A stretch of 64,000 nt of DNA from Paenibacillus guangzhouensis. GTDB lineage: Bacteria; Bacillota; Bacilli; Paenibacillales; Paenibacillaceae. Location: contig NZ_CP045293.1 of the NCBI RefSeq assembly GCF_009363075.1, positions 6,528,501 through 6,592,500 of the forward strand, given 5' to 3'. Every line of letters starts with the position of its first letter. Within the stretch, counting starts at the first letter, position 1. Made by a program: the position numbers and the translations under genes. The notes below the pieces were generated by a model. It ran no database searches. It saw only the letters and a list, made by a program, of their open reading frames with translations, and was not told where the DNA came from. Below, piece after piece: positions 58,136 to 64,000 of the stretch.

Positions 58136-58831
58136 ATGCACGATCCATGGGTCATTGATAATCTGCACGTCATGATCCGACTGCTGCTTGCGATGCTGTT
58201 AGGCGGGCTTGTCGGGTTCGAACGTGAACATAATAATCATGCAGCAGGCCTTCGGACACATATTCTGGTCTGCTTAGGTTCTACCTTAATTATGTTGTTA
58301 TCCATTTACGGATTTGCTGAATTCGTGACGTTGAATCGTGATCCTGCGCGGCTTGCCGCGTCGGTCATTACTGGGATCGGATTTCTCGGCGCCGGGACGA
58401 TCCTATTCACGGGCAAATCCATTACAGGGCTGACGACGGCGGCATCGCTGTGGGTCGTCGCTTCCATCGGCCTAGCGATTGGAGCGGGCTTCTACTTTGC
58501 AGCGGTCGCAGCAACCATATTGGTTCTGCTTAATCTGTGGGTGTTGAATAAGATAGAACAACGGTTCTTGCGAGGGAAGAAGGTTCGCCTGATCACGATT
58601 CGAGCAATAGGGCAGCACGATCTGCTGGATGTCGTATCAGCGAAGCTTACTTCCCTGGGTATTACAACGAAGAAAATGTCTTTAACTGAGACACGGCATG
58701 CCACCGAGCATGAAATCGACTTGCAAATGGAGCTGCAGCTTCATGTCGTAGCGCCGAAGCAATTGGAGCCGATTCACCTGATCGTGGAACTAAAATCCAT
58801 TGCTGGCGTATTTAATGTTTCGGTAGAATAA
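58136..58831 (+). CDS. MgtC/SapB-family membrane protein
   Basis: A 231-residue MgtC/SapB protein with four to five N-terminal membrane helices and a C-terminal cytoplasmic domain (about 145-231). Hallmarks: LRLLLAMLLGGLVGFEREHNN near 12-33 (variant MIRLLLAML), GLRTHILVCLGSTLIML, VITGIGFLGAGTIL near 80-95, and GLTTAASLWVVASIGLAIGAGFY near 103-125. The family is linked to Mg2+ limitation and membrane potential. RBS GAGAGGAAC. It follows gatB by 26 bp and may be read through from it; ends at a strong terminator. Confidence 0.88.
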   Translation: MHDPWVIDNLHVMIRLLLAMLLGGLVGFEREHNNHAAGLRTHILVCLGSTLIMLLSIYGFAEFVTLNRDPARLAASVITGIGFLGAGTILFTGKSITGLTTAASLWVVASIGLAIGAGFYFAAVAATILVLLNLWVLNKIEQRFLRGKKVRLITIRAIGQHDLLDVVSAKLTSLGITTKKMSLTETRHATEHEIDLQMELQLHVVAPKQLEPIHLIVELKSIAGVFNVSVE

Positions 58832-58852
58832 AGTAAGGGGTCTATCTCTTAC

Positions 58853-58886
58853 GATAACCTTCCTGATGGGGAAGGTTATTTTTTTT
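58853..58886 (+). terminator. Terminator after the MgtC gene
   Basis: Stem ATAACCTTCC / GGAAGGTTAT with a 5-6 nt loop (TGATG) and a T8 run. Confidence 0.9.
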
Positions 58887-58895
58887 GAATTATTT

Positions 58896-58922
58896 TGAAG
58901 GGTTTATTGAAATGAATACGTC
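58896..58922 (+). promoter_or_regulatory. Candidate ECF-sigma promoter
   Basis: TGAAGG (58896-58901), 17-bp spacer, CGTC (58919-58922), 37 bp upstream of an ECF sigma gene. The TGAA and CGTC elements fit ECF (SigW-like) promoters, suggesting autoregulation. Confidence 0.45.
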
Positions 58923-58958
58923 ATAAGTATAGATTCATATGGAGAGAGGGGGATTGCG

Positions 58959-59591
58959 ATGGACAATCAGACGGATGATCAGCTCATTTATCAGATTCGG
59001 GAAGGAAATCAAGAAGCTTATCGAATACTGGTTGATCGGCATAAAAATTACATTTTCACGCTATTGTTCAGAGAACTTGGCCATCGTGAGACCGCGGAAG
59101 ACCTCGCTCAGGAAGTGTTTATTAAATTGTACCGTTATTTGCCGCAATTCCGTGGGGAGTCGAAGTTTACGACTTGGATGTATCGCTTAGCGATTAATAC
59201 GTTAACCGACTATCGTCGATCGCAGCAGCGTAAGCCGCTGACAAGTCTGATAGATTCGATCAAATCATGGTTTAAATCTCCTGCAGAAGAAGAGCCGGAA
59301 GAGCGGCTACTGCATAAGGAAGAGCAGCTTGAGGTACAACGGGTGCTCAGCAAGATGAAGGAAAATTACCGTATCATTCTTGAACTCTATCATATGAGAC
59401 AACTCTCGTATCAAGAAATCGCGGATATTCTAGAGGTTCCGATACGGACCGTTGAGACACGTCTATATCGGGCCAAACAACAATTCGAGCGTTTATGGAC
59501 GGAGGTGCAAGTTCATGAGAAGACGATTCAAGCGAAAGTCACCACATCAACAACATCAAAGAAAAGACTGGACAAAGCCTCGTCAAGCTAA
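58959..59591 (+). CDS. ECF RNA polymerase sigma factor
   Basis: A 210-residue ECF sigma factor (SigW/SigV-like). Region 2 spans about 15-80 (ETAEDLAQEVFIKLYRYLPQFRGESKFTTWMYRLAINT) and region 4 spans about 125-180 (LSYQEIADILEVPIRTVETRLYRAK). A C-terminal tail of about 25 Lys/Thr/Ser-rich residues extends past region 4 and overlaps the next gene by 77 nt in another frame. It heads a four-gene cluster of membrane and beta-helix proteins, so an envelope-stress response is likely. RBS AGAGAGGGGGATTGCG. The start at 58959 gives a normal N-terminus. Confidence 0.88.
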   Translation: MDNQTDDQLIYQIREGNQEAYRILVDRHKNYIFTLLFRELGHRETAEDLAQEVFIKLYRYLPQFRGESKFTTWMYRLAINTLTDYRRSQQRKPLTSLIDSIKSWFKSPAEEEPEERLLHKEEQLEVQRVLSKMKENYRIILELYHMRQLSYQEIADILEVPIRTVETRLYRAKQQFERLWTEVQVHEKTIQAKVTTSTTSKKRLDKASSS

Positions 59592-59928
59592 GGTCTTGCC
59601 TATGGAACGAGAGAAGGTCATGGAGCAGATGCCTGTCTATGAGACCTCTCCAGCGTTTACAGATATCGTAATGCAGCGAATAACCGCGCAAGGAAGCACA
59701 CCCAGGGCTACGACAGCAGCTGCGCCGAACGTGAATTATTTTACGCGACGGAAACAGTTCATCCATTTTGCGGTAGCTGGAGCAGCGACGTATCTCTTTA
59801 TTGCAACAGGGATCTTGCAATCGCTCATTGCGATGGATGCTTTTCAGCTGGAATTTCAAATGAAGACAAAAGTTCAACATGTGGTCGAAGCCGGCATCGA
59901 AATGATTACCACCATTATTCCATTCTAG
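59515..59928 (+). CDS. Probable anti-sigma partner with C-terminal membrane helix
   Basis: A 137-residue protein: a very basic N-terminus (MRRRFKRKSPHQQHQRKDW), a soluble middle part (VMEQMPVYETSPAFTDIVMQRI), and one membrane helix near 90-112 (FIHFAVAGAATYLFIATGIL). The position directly after the sigma gene, the single membrane span and the cytosolic N-terminus fit an anti-sigma factor, though no ZAS zinc motif is present. RBS GGAGGTG is inside the sigma gene. It overlaps the sigma gene by 77 nt, so the pair is likely coupled. The longer frame upstream is not used. Confidence 0.65.
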   Translation: MRRRFKRKSPHQQHQRKDWTKPRQAKVLPMEREKVMEQMPVYETSPAFTDIVMQRITAQGSTPRATTAAAPNVNYFTRRKQFIHFAVAGAATYLFIATGILQSLIAMDAFQLEFQMKTKVQHVVEAGIEMITTIIPF

Positions 59929-59942
59929 GAGGAGATAGAAAG

Positions 59943-60563
59943 ATGACGCAATCGAATAAAGACAGACAATCGGCTTACGACCCTTTTCTGGATGAGCGTA
60001 TGCATCATATGAACACCACGCCCATGATGAATGCATTTCCGAACTCGGATCATCCTTATGGCAGCAATATACCTCGTAAGAGTAAATTTCTAGCTGGCTT
60101 ACTTGCTTTTTTTATCCCGGGGCTTGGACACTTTTACCTCGGTCTGATGCAGCGCGGGTTAACGGTTATGTTAAGTCTGGCGCTGAACATCGTTGCTATC
60201 GTGTATAGCGTGAATTTGCCGCAGGGTGGCAGCTTGCCGATCATCGTGCTGTTAAGCCTCATGATCCCGTGCGTATACTTCTATAACTTGTTCGATGCTC
60301 TACAGTGTACGGATCGTGTGAACGCGGAGCGCATCTATGGGTATGTGCCGGATGGTATGACACCGTTATTGCGTAATGGCGGCGTGTCTTTTAAAGGCAG
60401 CTCGCTTGGCATCGTGCTCGTTGTGTGCGGCGTGTTTGTGTTGATGCTGAGTGTTAATCCGGCTTGGCTACAGTTTTTGTTCTCAAGCGGCGGTCCTTAT
60501 TTTGGTGCAGTGATTCTTATTGTGGCGGGACTGTTCCTGCTCTTAAGAACACGTTCCAAATAA
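59943..60563 (+). CDS. Multi-pass membrane protein, TM2-like
   Basis: A 206-residue protein with about five hydrophobic segments. After an N-terminal soluble stretch of about 50 residues comes KSKFLAGLLAFFIPGLGHFYLGLMQRG (near 51-77), which matches the TM2-domain-type motif GxGxFYLG. The C-terminal part has two more helices (GIVLVVCGVFVLML and FGAVILIVAGLFLLL). Function unknown. Third gene of the ECF cluster, 14 bp after the probable anti-sigma gene and 21 bp before the DUF4097-type gene. Confidence 0.72.
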   Translation: MTQSNKDRQSAYDPFLDERMHHMNTTPMMNAFPNSDHPYGSNIPRKSKFLAGLLAFFIPGLGHFYLGLMQRGLTVMLSLALNIVAIVYSVNLPQGGSLPIIVLLSLMIPCVYFYNLFDALQCTDRVNAERIYGYVPDGMTPLLRNGGVSFKGSSLGIVLVVCGVFVLMLSVNPAWLQFLFSSGGPYFGAVILIVAGLFLLLRTRSK

Positions 60564-60584
60564 TGATCGAGGAAGGGGTGTCTT

Positions 60585-61826
60585 ATGATTAAAGTCGGGC
60601 GATATACAGGTGCCATATTATTATTAGCCGTAGGCGGGATTCTAATCTGGGATCAGAGTTCAGGTACGACCCATGTTCAATATTTGATAGACTGGTGGCC
60701 TGTTCTTTTTATTCTGTGGGGCATAGAATATATTATTCTCAATATTGCTTATCGGAATTCCGATCGACGGATGAAGCTGGATCTTGGTGGCATGTTTTTA
60801 GCAGTTTTGTTATCAGGTATCGTGTTTAGCGTAACCCAGCCATCGCTCATGTCGGATGTATGGAAGCAGCTTAACTTTAAGATTAATTTTGCGACAGACT
60901 TTGGATCGGATGAGGGCATGCGATTCGAGAAACCATTGCAGAAGGTAGCGATTGACAAAGAAACCGAAGCGGTTGTGGTTCGGAATGAATATGGTGATGT
61001 GGTCGTTCAATCGGGTGAAGTCGATCAACTCGAAGTATCAACGGTTCTGCGCGTAGATCTGCCGGATAAACAAGAGGCTGAAAAAATTGCGAATGAGTCG
61101 ACGGTGAACATCGTGCCGGGGCAGCGCATTATGATTGAGACAAAAGGGAAGAAGTATGGAGGCAACTGGCAGAAGCAACCTCGTATGGATCTTGTGCTGA
61201 CGTTCCCAGAGCGTTCCGCAATCGATTTGGATATCGAGACTATGCTCGGCGATATCGATATTCAGAACGCGACTGCACGCCATGAGCTTAAGTTAGTGAC
61301 GATGAAAGGCGACATTGATCTTGAAAATGTCGTTGGCACCGTTCGAGGAGAGACGTTCTTAGGAGAAGTTAGCCTTTCCGCGATCGAAGGCGAAGTTGAG
61401 ATGACGTCGAAGAGCGGCGACTTCAATGTCAGCCATGTGACGGGGCGGACGAACGTTGCGACGCTTAGCGGCGAAATTCGCTTGGAGGAGGTTCAAGGCG
61501 ATATCCTCGCGGATACGAAGAATGGAGACATCCACATCGATCGTGCGGATCACAATGTGAAGGTATCTACGCTTAATGGAGATATTTTCATGGATACGAA
61601 GATCATTGGCGGCGATTGGGATGTTCATTCCATGGTGGGCGATTTGGATATTGCTGTGCCAGATACGGGGGATTATTCCGTTGAAGGATCTAGCGGCATT
61701 GGTTCCGTGAATGTGATCGATTTACCATTCCAAGCAGGAGAAAAATCACTGTCAGGCACCGTCGGAAATGGTAAGTTTAAGGTTAAACTTAGCTCGAATA
61801 ATGAACTCACCCTCAAAAAGAATTGA
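60585..61826 (+). CDS. DUF4097/LiaF-like envelope protein with beta-helix repeats
   Basis: A 413-residue protein. The N-terminus has two or three membrane helices in LiaF/PspC-like style (YTGAILLLAVGGILIW; WWPVLFILWGIEYIIL; LGGMFLAVLLSGIVF). The large C-terminal part is a DUF4097 beta-helix with repeated G-(D/E)-(I/V) rungs (GDIDIQNATA, GDIDLENVVG, GEVSLSAIEG, GDFNVSHVTG, GEIRLEEVQG, GDIHIDRADH, GDIFMDTK, GDLDIAVPD). This architecture occurs in envelope-stress regulons. It is the last gene of the ECF cluster; no terminator is obvious before perR. Confidence 0.8.
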   Translation: MIKVGRYTGAILLLAVGGILIWDQSSGTTHVQYLIDWWPVLFILWGIEYIILNIAYRNSDRRMKLDLGGMFLAVLLSGIVFSVTQPSLMSDVWKQLNFKINFATDFGSDEGMRFEKPLQKVAIDKETEAVVVRNEYGDVVVQSGEVDQLEVSTVLRVDLPDKQEAEKIANESTVNIVPGQRIMIETKGKKYGGNWQKQPRMDLVLTFPERSAIDLDIETMLGDIDIQNATARHELKLVTMKGDIDLENVVGTVRGETFLGEVSLSAIEGEVEMTSKSGDFNVSHVTGRTNVATLSGEIRLEEVQGDILADTKNGDIHIDRADHNVKVSTLNGDIFMDTKIIGGDWDVHSMVGDLDIAVPDTGDYSVEGSSGIGSVNVIDLPFQAGEKSLSGTVGNGKFKVKLSSNNELTLKKN

Positions 61827-61851
61827 AATCGATCATACCCAGGAGTACAAT
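61823..61851 (+). promoter_or_regulatory. Promoter of perR
   Basis: TTGAAA (61823-61828), 17-bp spacer, TACAAT (61846-61851). The -10 is overlapped by the left arm of an inverted repeat. Confidence 0.6.
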
Positions 61852-61885
61852 GAATGGAGATTGATGTTAAAATTTTATGTACTCC
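61842..61885 (+). promoter_or_regulatory. Inverted repeat with a Per-box-like centre upstream of perR
   Basis: Perfect 8-bp arms GGAGTACA (61842-61849) and TGTACTCC (61878-61885) flank the leader. Inside, GTTAAAATTTTATG (61866-61879) is a loose match to the Per box TTATAATNATTATAA. In Bacillus PerR represses its own gene. The DNA binding is inferred. Confidence 0.4.
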
Positions 61886-61909
61886 AAATAAACAGGTGGT
61901 GGGTCAGCT

Positions 61910-62338
61910 ATGAATACGCAAGTCCAAGAAGCACTTGAACAATTAAAAAATACAGGAGTTCGTATTACGCCACAACGCCACGCGATTCTGACGTTTTTAC
62001 TCGATTCCATGACGCATCCGACGGCGGATGACATTTACCGAGCGCTCGCTCCGAAGTACCCAAGCATGAGTGTAGCGACGATATATAATAACCTCAAAAT
62101 GTTCGTGGAAGCAGGTCTTGTGCGCGAATTGACTTATGGAGATAATTCAAGTCGGTTCGATGCAGACCTGTCTTCTCACTATCATGCGATCTGTCAGAAA
62201 TGTGGCAAAATCGTGGATTTCAATTACCCAGCACTATACGAGGTAGAGCATGCAGCGGCTGAACAGACAGGCTTTGCTGTAAGCGGCCATCGCATGGAGA
62301 TTTACGGCGTCTGCCCGGCATGTGCTGAGAAGAAGTAA
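61910..62338 (+). CDS. perR: Peroxide-responsive repressor PerR (Fur family)
   Basis: A 142-residue Fur-family repressor nearly co-linear with B. subtilis PerR. It shows LKNTGVRITPQRHAIL near 12-27, MTHPTADDIY with the metal-ligand histidine (His36), SVATIYNNLKMF as recognition helix, the D/H metal ligands in SRFDADLSSHYHAIC near 83-97, and the structural zinc cysteines C-x2-C twice (CQKCGK near 97 and CPAC near 137). With Fe2+ bound it would sense H2O2 by histidine oxidation and derepress katA, ahpCF and mrgA-type genes, none of which are in the window. RBS AGGTGG upstream. The gene may autoregulate. Confidence 0.92.
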   Translation: MNTQVQEALEQLKNTGVRITPQRHAILTFLLDSMTHPTADDIYRALAPKYPSMSVATIYNNLKMFVEAGLVRELTYGDNSSRFDADLSSHYHAICQKCGKIVDFNYPALYEVEHAAAEQTGFAVSGHRMEIYGVCPACAEKK

Positions 62339-62366
62339 TCGGACAACTCTAGAAATGGAGAGAAGG

Positions 62367-64000
62367 ATGAATCTACGATACCAAAAGAGGACAGGCCTGC
62401 GCGTTCGCGGCTTGTTTTTTATTATTGCAGCTATTGCTGTTCTTGTTGTTGCGGGGATTTATATTAAAGAAGAGGTGCTGCCTAGTACCAAACATGTGAA
62501 ACCGGATTTCCACGGATTGGCCAAGCCGATCTTTGTTGCCGGTGAATTGCAAGAAGCATCAGCTATCGGAACGAAGGAAGGGATTAAGCTCCCATTGTCG
62601 GTCGTTCAGAAGAATATTGACGCTACGATTCGTTATGAGAAGAAATCGAAGACCATTATTATGGCAACACATGATAAGTTGATTCATTTTAAGACGGATG
62701 AGTTAACCGGGCGAGTGAATAGCAAGCCGTTTGAACTCTTTTTTACAGCTGAACAGGTGAAAGGTACGCTCTATTTGCCGATCGCGCCGCTCGAGGAGCT
62801 GTATGGTCTTCAAGTAAAAGAGGATCCGAGCACGGGAACGGTGACGTTGTTCAAGGCTGGCGATCAAGTTCAGTCGGCGAAGACGGTAAAGCTTAAGAAA
62901 GAGGAGAAGACGTTGCCGTTGCGGGTAGGTCCTTCGATTCACAAACCAATCGTCCAGGATGTGAAGCAAGGGGAGAACTTGCGGATTTGGGCAGATCTTG
63001 ATGGATGGTATAAGGTTCAATTGGAGAATGGGATCGTTGGCTTCCTGCAGGATTCTGATGTGGAAATGGGAGAGCAGCTTACCATAGAACAAGTCCCCGC
63101 GTCGAGTGAACACCCTGTTGAGAAGATTGATGGCCCGATTAATTTGATCTGGGAAGCGGTTTATAACAAAACGCCGGATGTGAACAAGATTGGTCCCTTG
63201 CCAGGGGTGAATGTTGTCAGTCCAACCTGGTTCAGTCTACTTGATGGACAAGGGAATGTGCAGAGCAAAGCGGATACCGCCTATGTGAACTGGGCTCATG
63301 CGAATAATATGCAGGTATGGGCGTTGTTCAGTAATAGTTTTGAGCCGAAATTGACGACAGAAGCGCTATCGACCTTTGACCGTCGATTCCAGATGATACA
63401 GCAGGTGATGTCCTATGCTCAGATCTATCGTATAGATGGAATCAATATCGATTTCGAGAACGTTTATACGAAGGACAAAGAGAACTATACACAATTCATA
63501 CGCGAATTAACGCCTATGCTTAGAGCCCAGGGACTTGTCGTCTCCGTGGATGTAACACCAAAATCGAACAGTGAGATGTGGTCAGCTTTTCTGGATCGCA
63601 AATCACTCGGCGAATTGGTCGACTATATGATGGTGATGTCCTATGATGAGCATTGGGCTTCGAGTCCACGTGCAGGTTCGGTGTCTTCGCTCCCATGGGC
63701 GGAGAACGCGATGCGGCGCATTATCGATGAGGACCAGGTTCCTGCAGATAAGCTTCTCCTTGGGGTTCCGCTATATACACGAATATGGACGGAGACAACG
63801 GTAGACGGAAAGACGAAAGTCTCTTCGAAGACTGCGGGCATGAAGTCCATTCAAGAGTTAATCGAGAAGAAGAAGCTCAAACCGCAGTTTGATGCAGCTG
63901 CAGGTCAAAATTATGTGGAATATGAAGAAGATGGTGCGAAGCGCCGAATTTGGATTGAGGATGGGACCTCGCTTGAAGCGAGAGTGAAGCTGGCGGAGGA
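62367..64000 (+). CDS. Glycosyl hydrolase family 18 protein (3' end beyond window)
   Basis: An open frame starting at ATG 62367 (RBS GGAGAGAAGG) and running without a stop for 544 codons to the window end, so partial. One membrane or signal segment lies at about 15-34 (GLFFIIAAIAVLVVAGIYI). It is followed by a copper-amine-oxidase-N-like region (about 50-160), an SH3-like domain (about 185-235; GENLRIWADLDGWYKV), and a GH18 barrel from about 250. The catalytic motif is D357-G-I-N-I-D362-F-E364 (DGxNIDFE), the form seen in spore-peptidoglycan YaaH-like and related Paenibacillus proteins. It may bind or cut cell-wall or cortex glycans. Confidence 0.85.
   Translation, partial: MNLRYQKRTGLRVRGLFFIIAAIAVLVVAGIYIKEEVLPSTKHVKPDFHGLAKPIFVAGELQEASAIGTKEGIKLPLSVVQKNIDATIRYEKKSKTIIMATHDKLIHFKTDELTGRVNSKPFELFFTAEQVKGTLYLPIAPLEELYGLQVKEDPSTGTVTLFKAGDQVQSAKTVKLKKEEKTLPLRVGPSIHKPIVQDVKQGENLRIWADLDGWYKVQLENGIVGFLQDSDVEMGEQLTIEQVPASSEHPVEKIDGPINLIWEAVYNKTPDVNKIGPLPGVNVVSPTWFSLLDGQGNVQSKADTAYVNWAHANNMQVWALFSNSFEPKLTTEALSTFDRRFQMIQQVMSYAQIYRIDGINIDFENVYTKDKENYTQFIRELTPMLRAQGLVVSVDVTPKSNSEMWSAFLDRKSLGELVDYMMVMSYDEHWASSPRAGSVSSLPWAENAMRRIIDEDQVPADKLLLGVPLYTRIWTETTVDGKTKVSSKTAGMKSIQELIEKKKLKPQFDAAAGQNYVEYEEDGAKRRIWIEDGTSLEARVKLAE

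Overview
The window looks like the chromosome of a spore-forming, low-GC-lineage Gram-positive rod of the Paenibacillaceae (Paenibacillus or a close relative). It shows strong AGGAGG ribosome binding sites, many TTG/GTG starts, and Bacillota-type genes: gpsB, a spore protease (YyaC family), perR, gatCAB, a complete sigY-yxlCDEFG operon, mhqNOD and an sdpRI-like pair. Gene density is normal and most genes are housekeeping or metabolic. I see no tRNA, rRNA, CRISPR array, prophage or transposase gene.

Layout. 0-6.5 kb: a MazG-like pyrophosphohydrolase, then a PucR-type regulator followed by an acylating semialdehyde dehydrogenase, a class III aminotransferase and alanine dehydrogenase. Together these three enzymes would form a closed beta-alanine (omega-amino acid) degradation cycle. 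6.6-11.1 kb: a secreted protein, a tandem hairpin array, a metallophosphoesterase, a small ORF and a YcgL-RtcB pair. 11.2-17.7 kb: gpsB, a Crp/Fnr regulator and two purine-type permeases flanking a radical-SAM maturase and a Rieske oxygenase. A candidate PurBox pair lies between the Rieske gene and the second permease. 17.8-18.4 kb: a second, related hairpin array. 18.5-23.5 kb: a split threonine/serine exporter, RNase H, a serine hydrolase, AlkD and a PatB-type lyase. 24-26.3 kb: mhqNOD-like quinone/electrophile detoxification operon with a palindromic operator. 26.4-35.8 kb: a TRM11-like methyltransferase, an EamA transporter with a divergent MocR regulator, an oxidoreductase, two secreted repeat proteins, MarR, asparaginase and CutC. 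35.8-47.7 kb: DUF1128, YyaC, hydrolases, sdpRI-like genes, a PilZ protein, a cupredoxin, DedA, thioredoxin-like, MBL-fold, M24 peptidase, lipoprotein and pyroglutamyl peptidase genes. 47.8-53 kb: a membrane glycerophosphodiesterase and the SigY operon. 53-58.8 kb: a third repeat family, gatCAB interrupted by a MITE-like non-coding element, and MgtC. 58.9-64 kb: a second ECF sigma operon with envelope proteins, perR, and a GH18 protein cut by the window end.

The most unusual content is non-coding. Two tandem arrays (11 and 13 units) repeat every 51 bp around the same hairpin core, TAACTGC-(A-rich loop)-GCAGTTA. A third, unrelated family is arranged as two forward and two inverted copies with a 50-bp period. 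A roughly 290-bp element with imperfect terminal inverted repeats and several internal hairpins sits between gatA and gatB. Other leads are a Rieske oxygenase that may be co-regulated with a purine permease, a degraded aldehyde dehydrogenase remnant between two copies of a putative operator, and a candidate ~72-nt RNA.

All function calls rest on reading protein motifs and gene order by eye; no database search was run.
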